A DNA stretch of 64,000 nt from Pseudomonas sp. GM48 (GTDB lineage Bacteria > Pseudomonadota > Gammaproteobacteria > Pseudomonadales > Pseudomonadaceae). The notes beneath the pieces are model-generated. The model saw nothing but the letters and a program-made list of their open reading frames with translations. It was not told the origin of the DNA and searched no databases. The stretch spans positions 28,422-92,421 of the forward strand of contig NZ_AKJM01000045.1 of NCBI RefSeq assembly GCF_000282335.1. Reading direction: 5' to 3'. Position numbers and translations under genes: made by a program. Shown here one piece after another: positions 26,607 to 35,999 of this stretch (position 1 is its first letter; each line of letters starts with the position of its first letter).

Positions 26607-27533
26607 TCACAGCTTGGCCTGCAACAACGCCTCAAGCTTCTCCTGATCCCGGGCGAACTGACGAATACCTTCAGCCAGTTTTTCGGTCGCCATCGCATCT
26701 TCGTTGGACAACCAACGGAACTGCGATTCATTGAGGCTCAGGCGCGCTTCACCGGCATGGCCCGGCACCAGTTTGCGCTCCAGCTTGCCGGTATCCGCAG
26801 CCAGCTTGTCGATCAAGTCCGGGCTGATGGTCAGGCGGTCGCAGCCGGCCAGTTGCTCGATCTGCCCCAGATTGCGGAAGCTCGCCCCCATGACCACAGT
26901 CTTGTAGTCATTGGCTTTGTAGTAGTTGTAGATGCGCGTCACCGACTGCACGCCCGGATCATCCGCGCCGGTGTAGTCGTTGCCGTTGGCTTTCTTGTAC
27001 CAGTCGTAGATACGGCCCACGAACGGCGAAATCAGGAACACCCCGGCGTCGGCACAGGCGGCCGCCTGAGCGAAGGAGAACAGCAGGGTCAGGTTGGTCT
27101 GGATGCCTTCCTTTTCCAGGATCTCGGCAGCGCGGATGCCTTCCCAGGTGGACGCGATCTTGATCAGCACGCGGTCGCGGCCAATACCGGCCTTGTCGTA
27201 CAGTTCGATCAGGCGATGCGCACGCTTCAACATGGCGTCGGTGTCGAACGACAGGCGCGCATCCACTTCGGTGGAAATACGGCCCGGAATCACTTTCAGG
27301 ATTTCTTGCCCCACGGCCACGCCAAAACGGTCGCTGGCCAGGCCCACATCGCCCTTGCAGTCGTTGACGCTGGCGTTCAGCAGTTCGGCATAAGCCGGAA
27401 TGGCCGCAGCCTTGAGCAGCAGGGAAGGGTTGGTGGTGGCGTCCACGGGTTTAACGCGAGCGATAGCTTCGAAGTCGCCGGTGTCGGCAACTACGGTCGT
27501 CATTTGTTTGAGTTGTTCCAGCTTGGAAGTCAT
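26607..27533 (-). CDS. tal: Transaldolase
   Basis: TalB-type transaldolase of 308 residues, the typical length, of the non-oxidative pentose phosphate pathway. Motifs: [13 protein letters not shown] (about 32-44), the Schiff-base lysine region [20 protein letters not shown] near 125-145, and [33 protein letters not shown]. The ATG at 27533 matches the family start ([12 protein letters not shown]) and has AGGA about 11 bases upstream. In P. aeruginosa tal is next to dusA; here some 27 kb of polysaccharide genes separate them. Confidence 0.97.
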   Translation of the reverse strand: MTSKLEQLKQMTTVVADTGDFEAIARVKPVDATTNPSLLLKAAAIPAYAELLNASVNDCKGDVGLASDRFGVAVGQEILKVIPGRISTEVDARLSFDTDAMLKRAHRLIELYDKAGIGRDRVLIKIASTWEGIRAAEILEKEGIQTNLTLLFSFAQAAACADAGVFLISPFVGRIYDWYKKANGNDYTGADDPGVQSVTRIYNYYKANDYKTVVMGASFRNLGQIEQLAGCDRLTISPDLIDKLAADTGKLERKLVPGHAGEARLSLNESQFRWLSNEDAMATEKLAEGIRQFARDQEKLEALLQAKL

Positions 27534-28003
27534 GGGCGTGCTCTGTCCTATGGATCTGTTGACATTACCCGAGCGCTGACAGCCACTCAAGGGTGCGTGC
27601 GTGTATCAATGCCCCCTGTGGCAACAACCTGAAAACGGGTGTTTGAAAGGTGGGCGCGGTATCGATAAATAGGATGCCAATCGGGCTGACAGGTTCAACT
27701 CATCTGACGGTTAGCGCCGTGTAATCAGATCATTCGAAGCCTGAATCCTCTGTTAACTCTCGCGGCACCTTACGTGTAATTAACGATATCGTTGAAGTCT
27801 ATATAGTTCGATTGCGGGCTCAATAATTGTTATAAAAAGTCAATTAACACCTTGGTCAAGTTAGTCTTCGCGCTAGCAGGTGTAATGTTATCTGGCAGAA
27901 GTTTTGATCGTTAGAATACGTCCAGTACAAATATAAAATAAAGTGTAATGTAATAATTGGGAATGTGTGTTTGTAGAAATAACTTCACAGCGTGAAGAGG
28001 TAT
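27534..28003. other. AT-rich non-coding stretch at the tal end of the EPS locus
   Basis: About 470 bases without a convincing gene; from about 27770 it becomes markedly AT-rich. It contains the perfect palindrome AACGATATCGTT (27782-27793) and several -10-like sequences. It probably contains the tal promoter and that of the following small gene, and marks the left border of the inserted polysaccharide region. Confidence 0.5.
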
Positions 28004-28378
28004 ATGTGTTTGGATGCGTTTGATGATTTGATGCTTGGCTATGCACTAAAAAAATTGACCGACGTATTTGAAGAAATCGTGGAGGTTTCGAAAAACACCG
28101 CTTCGGACAAAGCGACGTGCTTGCTAGATATCAGACAATCCAAAACCGCAAAGAAAATCCCCATCTGGCTGGGGCGTCTGCGAGGCAACACCCCATATCA
28201 AGTGACCCATGTCCTGATCGATCAGATGCACGCCTCTCGAAAACTCAAGCGCAACCAGCGTTTCGCGGCACAAGTTGCCTTGCTGGAAGCGCTGGTAGAG
28301 GACGGACTGGCAATGCACATCGCCAGTTATTCGGTGGTTGTCGTAGAGAATCGTCTGAAGTGCTTTGTTGATCGATGA
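28004..28378 (+). CDS. Uncharacterised small protein at the EPS locus border
   Basis: I do not recognise this protein of about 124 residues. It has no signal peptide or membrane segment. The N-terminal part is acidic (CLDAFDDLMLGYALKKLTDV), followed by a basic central region (KIPIWLGRLRGNTPYQ, HASRKLKRNQRF) and a hydrophobic C-terminal part ending VVVVENRLKCFVDR. ATG 28004 follows GAAGAGG by only three bases; a GTG at 27992 is an alternative. It precedes the PAP2 gene by 72 bases on the same strand. Coding is supported by length and composition only. Confidence 0.55.
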   Translation: MCLDAFDDLMLGYALKKLTDVFEEIVEVSKNTASDKATCLLDIRQSKTAKKIPIWLGRLRGNTPYQVTHVLIDQMHASRKLKRNQRFAAQVALLEALVEDGLAMHIASYSVVVVENRLKCFVDR

Positions 28379-28450
28379 GCGTTGTATCTACTGAACACGC
28401 ACCCGGTGTCCATTGCACTGGAAAATTGCATGAGGCGGTGAGGAAGTAGA

Positions 28451-29080
28451 TTGGAGTCAAAACTGTACATCGCTCAATACGCCGGAATCACCGTCATGCT
28501 TCCAGCGGCCATGGTCGTCGCAGGTTGGTTATGGTGCATGGCATCCAGAAAACTCGCCGTCCTTTGGCTAGGCGTACTGTTCGTAGCCTATTTTGTCGTA
28601 GGCCTCAGTAAAGTGCTGTTCAAGGGCTGGGGAATCGGCCTGGAAAGCCTGAATATCGCGGTCATCAGCGGCCACGCGATGAACGCCTGCCTGGTGTCGA
28701 CCGTTGTACTGAGTTTGCTATTTCGCCAACTGGATCATCGCCTTCGATGGCTGGCACTGGGGGCGGGGCTGCTGTCGACCTGGTGGTTCAGCGTCCAGTA
28801 TGTCGGGCAGACGATTCATCCTCTGCCGGAAGCCATAGCCGGAGCGGTTGTGGGGTCAGCCGCGGCGTGCATATTTCTTTTCAGGCTGGAGAGTAAGGAA
28901 ATCCGCAAAATTCCCCGGCAGGCGCTGGTGCTGGGGCTGGCGGTAATTCTACTGAGTACGGGGATTCCGAAGTACACCGCTGAGGGGGTCTTGAACTCGC
29001 TGGCGGTGACTCTGTCGGGGGCAGAAAAGGCGTTTATGCAGCCTCATTGGCGCTCTCCTGGTGCGTCGTCACGGTTGTAG
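28451..29080 (+). CDS. PAP2-superfamily membrane phosphatase
   Basis: Integral membrane protein of 209 residues with about six hydrophobic segments. A reduced PAP2 phosphatase signature is visible: ISGHAMNA (near 75-82) for the PSGH block and a later IHPLPEAIAGAVVGS for the SRxxxxxHxxxD block, with the family's second-motif Asp replaced by Glu. The TTG start at 28451 is supported by GAGGAAG upstream. In an EPS locus such a protein may dephosphorylate undecaprenyl pyrophosphate to recycle the lipid carrier; that role is inferred. The next gene is convergent. Confidence 0.75.
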   Translation: MESKLYIAQYAGITVMLPAAMVVAGWLWCMASRKLAVLWLGVLFVAYFVVGLSKVLFKGWGIGLESLNIAVISGHAMNACLVSTVVLSLLFRQLDHRLRWLALGAGLLSTWWFSVQYVGQTIHPLPEAIAGAVVGSAAACIFLFRLESKEIRKIPRQALVLGLAVILLSTGIPKYTAEGVLNSLAVTLSGAEKAFMQPHWRSPGASSRL

Positions 29081-29117
29081 TTTCGGTTTGATGGCGGGTT
29101 TTGGCCAGAAAACGACG

Positions 29118-29579
29118 CTAGGACTCACTACTGCTTTTCTCGTCAATCCGAGCCAACAGTTCTGCAGTTTTCAATTGCATCAGGGCTACATCGCCGCGAC
29201 TCTCAACGGTTAGCAGGATTTCAGGCTCGGTCTCCGAAAGGTGGACTTTGAAACGCCACTCAGTGAACGTCAGGCTTAGGCCATTGCTCTCGTCCATGTC
29301 CAGTGCCTTACCGGCATACAGGGAACAGAGATGTTCTAGTACGTCAGTCGGATTGCGGACTGCACATCGAATTTCCCCGGAGGAGGGGAAGAGCCCAATG
29401 CGTTCCACCAGTAATCTGGGTTGAGTGGAGTTTGCGGAAGGTGCTCTTTCGTACGTCCGCAACCAGGCCATCAATCCACTGTTGCCCTCGGTGAACTTCT
29501 GCCCAAAAACCATATTGCCCGGTGCAAAAGGGTCCAGCGATGTATAGACAGAGTCGATCGGTGATCTGGAAGCGTTCAT
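29118..29579 (-). CDS. Stand-alone phosphomannomutase C-terminal (domain IV) protein
   Basis: Protein of 153 residues that aligns only with the last part of ManB/CpsG-type phosphomannomutases (E. coli CpsG is about 456 residues). Matching stretches include FPSSGEI, LDMDESNGLSLTFTEWRF, TEPEILLTVESRGDVALM and the ending KTAELLARID. The phosphate-binding loop, RTSNTEP in the enzyme, is HLSETEP here. The domains bearing the phosphoserine and the metal site are missing, so it cannot be a mutase alone. The ATG at 29579 has GAGGCAG upstream and coding is intact, so it looks like a maintained gene and not decay. It follows galU by 68 bases. Confidence 0.8.
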   Translation of the reverse strand: MNASRSPIDSVYTSLDPFAPGNMVFGQKFTEGNSGLMAWLRTYERAPSANSTQPRLLVERIGLFPSSGEIRCAVRNPTDVLEHLCSLYAGKALDMDESNGLSLTFTEWRFKVHLSETEPEILLTVESRGDVALMQLKTAELLARIDEKSSSES

Positions 29580-29647
29580 AGTGGTCTGCCTCGCAAAAGG
29601 TTTATGGCCGCTCAGAAACGCGGCACCCAAGAGCTAAAAATTACCGT

Positions 29648-30481
29648 TTACAGGCCTTTTTTATAAAAATTTTCATAACAGAAGTTGGTCGCGTCGATAT
29701 AACCTTCCGCTCCGCCGCAGTCAAAGCGGTGACCTTGGAACTTGTAAGCCAACACACAGCCACTTTGTGCCTGCTTCATCAATGCATCAGTGATCTGGAT
29801 TTCTCCACCCTTGCCGGGCTCGGTATCGGCAATCAAGTCAAATATATCGGCCGTCAGAATGTAACGACCAATAATGGCCAGATTGGACGGAGCATCTTCC
29901 GGTTTTGGTTTTTCAACCATACTGTTGACCCGGTAAATACCTTCGCGAATCTGCTCGCCAGCGATCACTCCGTACTTGTGCGTCTGATCGTTGGGTACTT
30001 CCTGGATGGCAACGATCGAGCACCGGAACTGCTTATAGAGCGCGATCATCTGCGACAGCACACCATCGCCTTCCAGGTTCAAACACAGGTCGTCAGCCAG
30101 CACCACCGCAAACGGCTCGTCACCAATCAACGGCCGACCAGAAAGAATGGCGTGCCCAAGCCCCTTCATCTCCACCTGACGGGTGTAGGAGAAGGTGCAA
30201 GTCTCCATCAGCTCACGAGTGCCCGACAGGAACTTCTCTTTTTCGCTGCCGCGAATCTGATGTTCCAGCTCGTAGCTGATATCGAAGTGATCTTCCAAAG
30301 CCCGCTTGCCACGACCGGTAACGATCGCCATGTGCTGAAGGCCAGCATCCCGTGCTTCCTCAACTCCGTACTGGATCAACGGCTTGTTGACGATCGGCAG
30401 CATTTCCTTTGGCATCGACTTGGTGGCGGGCAGAAAGCGCGTGCCATAGCCGGCAGCAGGGAACAGACATTTACGGATCAT
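29648..30481 (-). CDS. galU: UTP-glucose-1-phosphate uridylyltransferase
   Basis: GalU of 277 residues makes UDP-glucose, a precursor for the glycan assembled by this locus. The nucleotidyltransferase motif FPAAGYGTRFLPATKSMPKEMLP is at residues 7-29, with KPLIQYGVEEA, the metal-site VLADDLCLN region near 130, MVEKPKPEDAPSNLAIIGRY and GGAEGYIDATNFCYE near the end. It sits at the end of the export operon. Housekeeping pseudomonads usually carry another galU elsewhere, so this may be a dedicated copy; that cannot be settled here. Confidence 0.96.
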   Translation of the reverse strand: MIRKCLFPAAGYGTRFLPATKSMPKEMLPIVNKPLIQYGVEEARDAGLQHMAIVTGRGKRALEDHFDISYELEHQIRGSEKEKFLSGTRELMETCTFSYTRQVEMKGLGHAILSGRPLIGDEPFAVVLADDLCLNLEGDGVLSQMIALYKQFRCSIVAIQEVPNDQTHKYGVIAGEQIREGIYRVNSMVEKPKPEDAPSNLAIIGRYILTADIFDLIADTEPGKGGEIQITDALMKQAQSGCVLAYKFQGHRFDCGGAEGYIDATNFCYENFYKKGL

Positions 30482-30603
30482 AGAAGCGTCCTTTACTCCA
30501 ATGTATAAGAGAAACCATCATTTACTGCGGACAGCACTAAGTTGTCCCCGCCAATGGGCAGTGCCTCCCAATTCTCGTTATGCTCACGGACGAAGCCATG
30601 GTC

Positions 30604-30993
30604 TTAAGTATCCGTGAGCTCAACGGATTGTTTGACTGGCTGCTTACAACGCCACGCAATCAAACCGATCAACACACCGACAGTATTGGCCAAGGCGTCG
30701 TAAGGTGATGCCGTGCGCAGCGGCATCAGTGCTTGTGCATATTCGATCAGGATCCCCGTCAGCAGACAGCCCAAGGCGATCCAGCGCGCTTTGACCCGCA
30801 GGAAGGCCAACTGGCAACTAAAAGACAATGCGAAAAAACCAACCAGGTGATGCAGCTTGTCTTCCTGGGCAAAGGCTTCGGGAATCGGTTGCGCTCGCAA
30901 AGCGGCGGTCAGCAAGACCACACTGACGATGATGAAAAACAGCGTGCGTATCCATTGGGAAAGTTGTGTGGCACCCAGGAGTAACGAACTCAT
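30604..30993 (-). CDS. VanZ-family membrane protein
   Basis: Small membrane protein of 129 residues with four hydrophobic segments. It has the VanZ-like DKLHHLVGFFALSF block (about 45-58) and IEYAQALMPLRTASPYDALANTVGVLIG, with the conserved ExxQ and DxxxNxxG positions. Its start overlaps the stop of the YjbH gene by four bases, so it belongs to that operon. VanZ-like proteins recur in polysaccharide loci; their biochemical role is not established. Confidence 0.85.
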   Translation of the reverse strand: MSSLLLGATQLSQWIRTLFFIIVSVVLLTAALRAQPIPEAFAQEDKLHHLVGFFALSFSCQLAFLRVKARWIALGCLLTGILIEYAQALMPLRTASPYDALANTVGVLIGLIAWRCKQPVKQSVELTDT

Positions 30994-33074
30994 TCGGTGA
31001 TCTTCTCAAAGTTTTTATAGAACGCATCGCTGTCGCGGCCATTGGTCATGGTGTACAGCGAATATTGGCGATTAAGACGCGCGCCACCATCACGGGTCAG
31101 CGGAGCCCAGACCAGGTTGGCGCGACGCATCGTGGAAACGCTCATCAACTCGTCGAACGGGACCGAGATATAGATACCTTTGTCGAAGCTACCCTCGCCG
31201 AACTCTTCTGACGTGGCCGTGGTGCGGGTGACCCAGCCGCCAAACTTCACGCCGTTACTGAACTCATGCGACAGATCGAACGTGGCACCCCAATCGCGCG
31301 CCAGATAACGTCCAACACTGACCGCCGCCTGCAAATCGAAAGGCAGTTCGGTATAGGTGGTGATGTGACCGGTCGCGGTCTTGTAATCGCGCAGACCAAA
31401 ACCCTGGTCAAATTCGCGCTGGCGTACATAGTTCAAGTCTGCACCCACGGCCCAGCGCTCGCCCATAGGGCGGTACAACAATTCACCGCCGACCCCGGCG
31501 AACATTGACTCCAGGTAACCGCCATACACCATGCCAAACAAGTCTTGATCCAGTTGCTTGGCATGGTTGAGCTGAAATGTCGGCATCGTTACATCAGAGG
31601 TGATGACGTACTTGCGCAAATCGGTCCGCACTCGGGGCAGGTTGCTCGGTGCGTCGTACTTGAACTTTTCAAAGTTGTTCAGCAGATTGGTGCTTATGAC
31701 CCCGCTCGTCCACGTACTGCGGGTAAAGCGGTATTCTGCGTCCACATCAGCAGTCAGTTGGTACAGCATGCCGTCGGGACCGCCAATGTTTTGCTTGTAA
31801 CCCAAGCCGATACCATAGTTAAAACGCTCGAGGGCCTGGGTGTACAACGTGTTTTCAATGTGTGGCGTGGCCCGGTTCAATTCGGTGGTGCGGTGCAGGT
31901 CTGTAAGGTCTTGTTGGTTGTTCACCACGGCCCGGAAGGTTTCGCGCGGCACACTGGTTTCTTCCACGGGCATGTCGTAACGCTTGTTCACCATCGTGAA
32001 CCAGTCGATGTCGTCATTCGCGCTGTTGTCCAGAATCCGGCTGGCCCGGCCCACGCCTTTGGCGGAGTAGAAATAGCGCGACTGTTCGCCATACACAATC
32101 AGCTCGGAATCGCGCTGAGCGATACGCTCGACCTTATAACCTGCGTTGTTTTCCAGCCGTTTGGAAACCCCCGCCCAGTCGACCTGATCGAGCGGTGTGG
32201 TTGGCTCACGTGCCGGCAGCGCTTCGACAGCGGGGTCGTAGCGTTTGGCCGGCGCCTTGCGGCTGGTGAAATTGGTATGAAAAGTAATACCGAACAACGC
32301 GGTGTTGCCGCGCTCCCAACCGGCGCTCAAATCGACTGAGTCAGTTAGCTTGAACACCGCCCCGATGTTGATGGGCGAGTCCTGCTTCAGGCTATTTTTC
32401 AGCGGCTCGTGCCTGTAGTCGTTACCGTCGAACTCGAGTTTCAAGCTCAAGGGCGACCAGGGCGTCTGATAGGCCACGCCGCCAAACAACGCGGGCGAGC
32501 CTCGAAAATACGAGCCGGTATTGACGTTGCCCGCGTCCGCGCCCGTGTTTACCGGGCGTGTATCAAAGCGCTCATCGAGGTACCCCAGCGGGTTTTCGAA
32601 ATCCCCGCGGTTACCGATGTAGCCCCAAGCAACGCCCAGGCTGAAATCCAGATCATAGTAACGTTTGTTCGCCACAAAGTATTCGCTGGAAAACAGACCG
32701 GTACCCCCGACATCCCGAAAGCCGAGCGCGACCTCGGGCAACCAGTGGCTTTCTTGCCAGAGGCGGGCTTTGACATCGACCGCCTTGTCTTTATAGCTTT
32801 GGTCGCCGCTTAATGCCTCGGCCCCGTATTTACGGTCGCTGATAGCGGTATAACGAAAACTGCCTTCCAGCCAGTCAAGGGGCTGTATTGAAATGCTATA
32901 GCGCGAATATGGGTCGGTCCGGTTGGCGTTCAGACTGAATTCGCCGGCGGGTGCCATCCGTGCGGTGGGGGTTTGCAACAAACCCACGCCACCGAAATCA
33001 TTCTGGGTAAAACGTGGCTCTCCATGAGCCAGGCTGTAGGGCAACAACACTACGGCGGCAAAACGTAACTTCAA
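30990..33074 (-). CDS. gfcD: YjbH/GfcD-family outer-membrane polysaccharide export protein
   Basis: Protein of 694 residues. A signal peptide (LRFAAVVLLPYSLAHG) is followed by a long beta-barrel-like region rich in alternating aromatic strands (GLLQTPTARMAPAGEFSLNA, the characteristic YjbH opening). The second half, ending FYKNFEKITE, contains further barrel strands. YjbH is thought to be an outer-membrane component for secretion or modification of group 4 capsule-like polymers. It overlaps the GfcC gene upstream and the VanZ gene downstream by four bases each, so all are one transcript. Confidence 0.9.
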   Translation of the reverse strand: MKLRFAAVVLLPYSLAHGEPRFTQNDFGGVGLLQTPTARMAPAGEFSLNANRTDPYSRYSISIQPLDWLEGSFRYTAISDRKYGAEALSGDQSYKDKAVDVKARLWQESHWLPEVALGFRDVGGTGLFSSEYFVANKRYYDLDFSLGVAWGYIGNRGDFENPLGYLDERFDTRPVNTGADAGNVNTGSYFRGSPALFGGVAYQTPWSPLSLKLEFDGNDYRHEPLKNSLKQDSPINIGAVFKLTDSVDLSAGWERGNTALFGITFHTNFTSRKAPAKRYDPAVEALPAREPTTPLDQVDWAGVSKRLENNAGYKVERIAQRDSELIVYGEQSRYFYSAKGVGRASRILDNSANDDIDWFTMVNKRYDMPVEETSVPRETFRAVVNNQQDLTDLHRTTELNRATPHIENTLYTQALERFNYGIGLGYKQNIGGPDGMLYQLTADVDAEYRFTRSTWTSGVISTNLLNNFEKFKYDAPSNLPRVRTDLRKYVITSDVTMPTFQLNHAKQLDQDLFGMVYGGYLESMFAGVGGELLYRPMGERWAVGADLNYVRQREFDQGFGLRDYKTATGHITTYTELPFDLQAAVSVGRYLARDWGATFDLSHEFSNGVKFGGWVTRTTATSEEFGEGSFDKGIYISVPFDELMSVSTMRRANLVWAPLTRDGGARLNRQYSLYTMTNGRDSDAFYKNFEKITE

Positions 33075-33838
33075 GGGGCCACCTCGGGCAGCGGTTGGGT
33101 GGCGAGAAACTGGGCAAGCTGCTCGTTCAAGTCGGGTGTGGGCAGGTCCGGATTATCGTTGCGCACGGGCACCAGAATTGTGCTGCCTGCGGCGGCAAAC
33201 ACTCCGTCTTCGCGGTTCCAGGCGGCGTTGCCGACTCGCTTGACCTGGCCATCGGGCTGAATCAGCCACAGGTAATCGGCATCAGCGTCGGTCGCTGGCA
33301 GACAGCTTTTGAGATATTCATGGGCTTGTTGCGGGGCGCGATAAGGCAGCGTGCAGGACTTTTCCACTGCGCCCAGGACGGTGACCGTAGACGGGCGTCG
33401 GGGGTAGATCAGATGGTCGCCGTCATTGAGCGAGTAATTGAGGGCGAACGCGACCTCCAGCGCTACGGGGTCGAGCACCGCGACTTTTCGGCCGGTGACG
33501 GGTAGTCGGCTGACCTCTTCAAACAGGCGCGCAGCCAGAGCTGCAAGGCTGTTGTTGTCTTCCAGCAGGGCGCCACGTTGAAGCAATTTCAAATCGAACA
33601 GTACGCCGGCTTTAAGGCGGGTTTGCTGCTCCATCAATGGCTGGTGCAGCCAGGCGGCGGCCAGCCAGTAACTTTCGGCGTTCGGGCGTCCCTGGCTGAC
33701 GGCATCGAGCAAGCGTGTGCCTGGCACGAATGTGAAGGATCCAGCGTTTAGTACGTCACCCGTGACCGTGACAGCGGCCTGAGTCATCGCGGAACTTGCC
33801 AGCAACAGGCAAGCCGACAGCGTTTTCAAATATCTCAC
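33071..33838 (-). CDS. gfcC: GfcC/YjbG-family capsule biosynthesis protein
   Basis: Periplasmic protein of 255 residues with a signal peptide (LSACLLLASSAMTQA). The GfcC region includes TGDVLNAGSFTFVPGTRLLDAVSQGRPN near 25-52, which is SLBB-like, and a C-terminal QPDGQVKRVGNAAWNR segment. GfcC proteins carry beta-grasp domains resembling those of Wza and are needed for group 4 capsule export in E. coli. It overlaps the neighbours on both sides by four bases. Confidence 0.9.
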   Translation of the reverse strand: MRYLKTLSACLLLASSAMTQAAVTVTGDVLNAGSFTFVPGTRLLDAVSQGRPNAESYWLAAAWLHQPLMEQQTRLKAGVLFDLKLLQRGALLEDNNSLAALAARLFEEVSRLPVTGRKVAVLDPVALEVAFALNYSLNDGDHLIYPRRPSTVTVLGAVEKSCTLPYRAPQQAHEYLKSCLPATDADADYLWLIQPDGQVKRVGNAAWNREDGVFAAAGSTILVPVRNDNPDLPTPDLNEQLAQFLATQPLPEVAP

Positions 33839-34494
33839 CGAGCCGTCTCCCGGTCAGGGCGCAATTGCACAATCTTCAAGAAAAGTTCCGGCGTGAGATG
33901 TTGTTCGCTTTGCAGGATCAAGCCATCGTCAGGCCTGACCCAAAAACGGTTGGTGGCCTTGAATCCCAGCTCAGGTATGTCGATGCGTTCGTCTATGCGC
34001 TGCAACGCATAGTCCTTGTCCAGGATGGTGACGGTTTCGATGGCCTCTCGACTGAATCGACTGTTGACCGCCAGCCCGACCCGCGGACCCTGATAGGTAT
34101 CTATCCAGCGGGTACTGCTGTAACCATCGGGCAATCGCTGCAAGCCAAGTTTGAACGGCGACTCACCGTCGAAGCGCGTGCCATCGAGATTGATGCCCAG
34201 GCCGACAGTGCGCACGATCAGACCATCGCGCATCAACAACACCTGTTTGCCGGAGGCGACCCAGAACTCCAGGTCGCCCTGCTGGCGAAGTTTCGCCAAC
34301 ACACCTTCGCTGGAGTCCGTGGTGACCTTTATCTGCGCATAGGGCACGGCCTCCACTTGCTCCGCAGTCAATTCCAGCGACGGGGCGCCCTGTGTGGCGG
34401 CTTTAAAGGTATCCAGGGACGCCTGCATCAACGGATTGCAGCCACACAGCAGTAAACCCACCGCCAGGCATGAGCTGTTACGCAAAGTTTTCAA
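33835..34494 (-). CDS. gfcB: YjbF/GfcB-family lipoprotein
   Basis: Lipoprotein of 219 residues with lipobox LAVGLLLCGC (acylated Cys at residue 19). The mature part has the YjbF signatures YAQIKVTTDSSEGVLAKLRQ and VGLGINLDGTRFDG, ending DGLILQSEQHLTPELFLKIVQL. Members act with YjbE, YjbG and YjbH in EPS export. It starts 13 bases after wza and overlaps gfcC. Confidence 0.9.
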   Translation of the reverse strand: MKTLRNSSCLAVGLLLCGCNPLMQASLDTFKAATQGAPSLELTAEQVEAVPYAQIKVTTDSSEGVLAKLRQQGDLEFWVASGKQVLLMRDGLIVRTVGLGINLDGTRFDGESPFKLGLQRLPDGYSSTRWIDTYQGPRVGLAVNSRFSREAIETVTILDKDYALQRIDERIDIPELGFKATNRFWVRPDDGLILQSEQHLTPELFLKIVQLRPDRETAR

Positions 34495-34507
34495 AGCGGC
34501 TCAAACC

Positions 34508-35620
34508 TTATCGACTGCTGGCTTCACTGAGATTGTTTGTGGCCGCTGCTCCGGTACCCAAGACAACGGCAGATGGCAGCAACTGGCTGATCAAGCGGTT
34601 CCAGCGGGTCACGCCTGCAGGGCCGACGTAGACAATGTCCTGGGGGTGCAGATCGAAGCGGCTGGCGAGAGCAAATGCGGTAGGCGATTCGGCGTCCAGC
34701 TGAAAGACTTTTGCCGGCTCGGTTTCAAGGTTCTCGGCACCCCGAATCACGTACAGCGCATTGCCATTGGATGTGGCCTGGTTCAGTCCACCGACCGTTC
34801 CGACCGCATCCGCCAGATTCATCCGATTGATTTTGAACGTGAGCGCCCGAGGCTGGTTGACCTCACCCATGACGTAGATCTTTTTCCGGTCGTTGTAGGG
34901 CAGGTACAACTGATCGCCGTCTTTCAAATAGACGTTATGCAACTGCGAGCCTTTGCTGTTCAGCGAGTCCAGGTCGAGCGGATACTCACGTCCGTCCCGG
35001 GTCAGTGTCAGGCCGGCAAGGTCGGCATTCAATGGATCGACAGTAGCGGTACCCATGGCTTCGACGACACTGAGCGGCGACGTGGTAATGGGTTGTTGAC
35101 CGGCTTTCAAAATAGCACCGGAAATGACTACTTTTTGACTGGCAAAGCGCAAAACACTCAAGTCAACCTGGGGGCTGTCGACGAATTGAGTCAGGCGCTC
35201 GGCAATAAAACCGCGAAGCTCCTCGATGGTTTTGCCTTCGGCATGAATATTGCCGATATAGGGGTAAAACATGGTGCCGTCCGGCCGTACCAGGCGACCG
35301 TTCGCATCAATTTGCTGTTGCGTACCCGATGGCGCAGTCAGCTCAGGATGGTCCCACACGGTGATGTACAACACATCATTGGCGCCAATCCGGTAAGCAC
35401 CCGGCTTGTACGCCAACAACTCGGCGGGCACCGAGGCTTGCACTTTTGTCGCCGCGTTCTGGGCAATCAGTTTGGGCGTTATCGGAATCAACTCGATCCG
35501 ACTGCTTTCCGGTGAGCCTTCACGGCCGACCTGACTGGTATCCAGGTGTTGACCGGGTGAGAACATACAGCCTTGCAGGGCAACACCTGCAAGCACAGCG
35601 AGCGACAAACTACGAATCAT
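34508..35620 (-). CDS. wza: Polysaccharide export outer-membrane lipoprotein Wza
   Basis: Wza-type protein of 370 residues that forms the octameric outer-membrane pore of Wzx/Wzy-dependent export. The lipobox is AGVALQGC (Cys near 18). The Poly_export domain (YRIGANDVLYITVWDHPELT, about 88-107) precedes SLBB domains (VVISGAILKAGQQPITTS and KIYVMGEVNQPRALTF), with a C-terminal amphipathic segment (WNRLISQLLPSAVVLGTGAA) matching the barrel helix. The ATG at 35620 is chosen for the signal peptide; the ribosome binding site is weak. In E. coli this corresponds to GfcE of the group 4 capsule locus. Confidence 0.94.
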   Translation of the reverse strand: MIRSLSLAVLAGVALQGCMFSPGQHLDTSQVGREGSPESSRIELIPITPKLIAQNAATKVQASVPAELLAYKPGAYRIGANDVLYITVWDHPELTAPSGTQQQIDANGRLVRPDGTMFYPYIGNIHAEGKTIEELRGFIAERLTQFVDSPQVDLSVLRFASQKVVISGAILKAGQQPITTSPLSVVEAMGTATVDPLNADLAGLTLTRDGREYPLDLDSLNSKGSQLHNVYLKDGDQLYLPYNDRKKIYVMGEVNQPRALTFKINRMNLADAVGTVGGLNQATSNGNALYVIRGAENLETEPAKVFQLDAESPTAFALASRFDLHPQDIVYVGPAGVTRWNRLISQLLPSAVVLGTGAAATNNLSEASSR

Positions 35621-35708
35621 GATTGAGGACACTTGTGGAGGGAACACATCAGAACGAAACCACCCGGATTGCTCCGGGTGGTAGAAGGCTATCGACCTCG
35701 CGGTGCGC

Positions 35709-35999
35709 TTAGCGTGTACCGGTGGTGCCAGTGGTGCCAGTAGTGCCAGTAGTGCCGCCGTCATTGTTGCTTCCGCCACCACTGGATGACAGTGCTGCGG
35801 CTCCGGCTATAACCGCAGCGCCGATGCCGAGAGCAGTCCCTGTGGTCAGGCTGCCCACGAGAGGGGTGTTCAGACTCAAAGGAGCGTTTGCTGCGGGTTT
35901 TGCAGGTGTGCCTGGAGCAGATGACGCTGCAGGAGGCTCAGCGGCCAAAACGGAGGCACTCAAAGAAAGCATTAGAACGGAAGCAAGTAGTTTGGTCAT
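35709..35999 (-). CDS. gfcA: YjbE/GfcA-like small exported Gly/Thr-rich protein
   Basis: Secreted protein of 96 residues. Signal peptide (SVLMLSLSASVLAAEPP), then an Ala/Pro-rich part, a glycine/alanine hydrophobic stretch (TALGIGAAVIAGAAALSSSG), and a C-terminal GTTGTTGTTGT repeat encoded by nine-base DNA repeats. This fits the YjbE (GfcA) threonine-rich family that opens yjbEFGH operons. It is the first gene of the export operon, 88 bases before wza. The repeat length could vary between strains. Confidence 0.8.
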   Translation of the reverse strand: MTKLLASVLMLSLSASVLAAEPPAASSAPGTPAKPAANAPLSLNTPLVGSLTTGTALGIGAAVIAGAAALSSSGGGSNNDGGTTGTTGTTGTTGTR

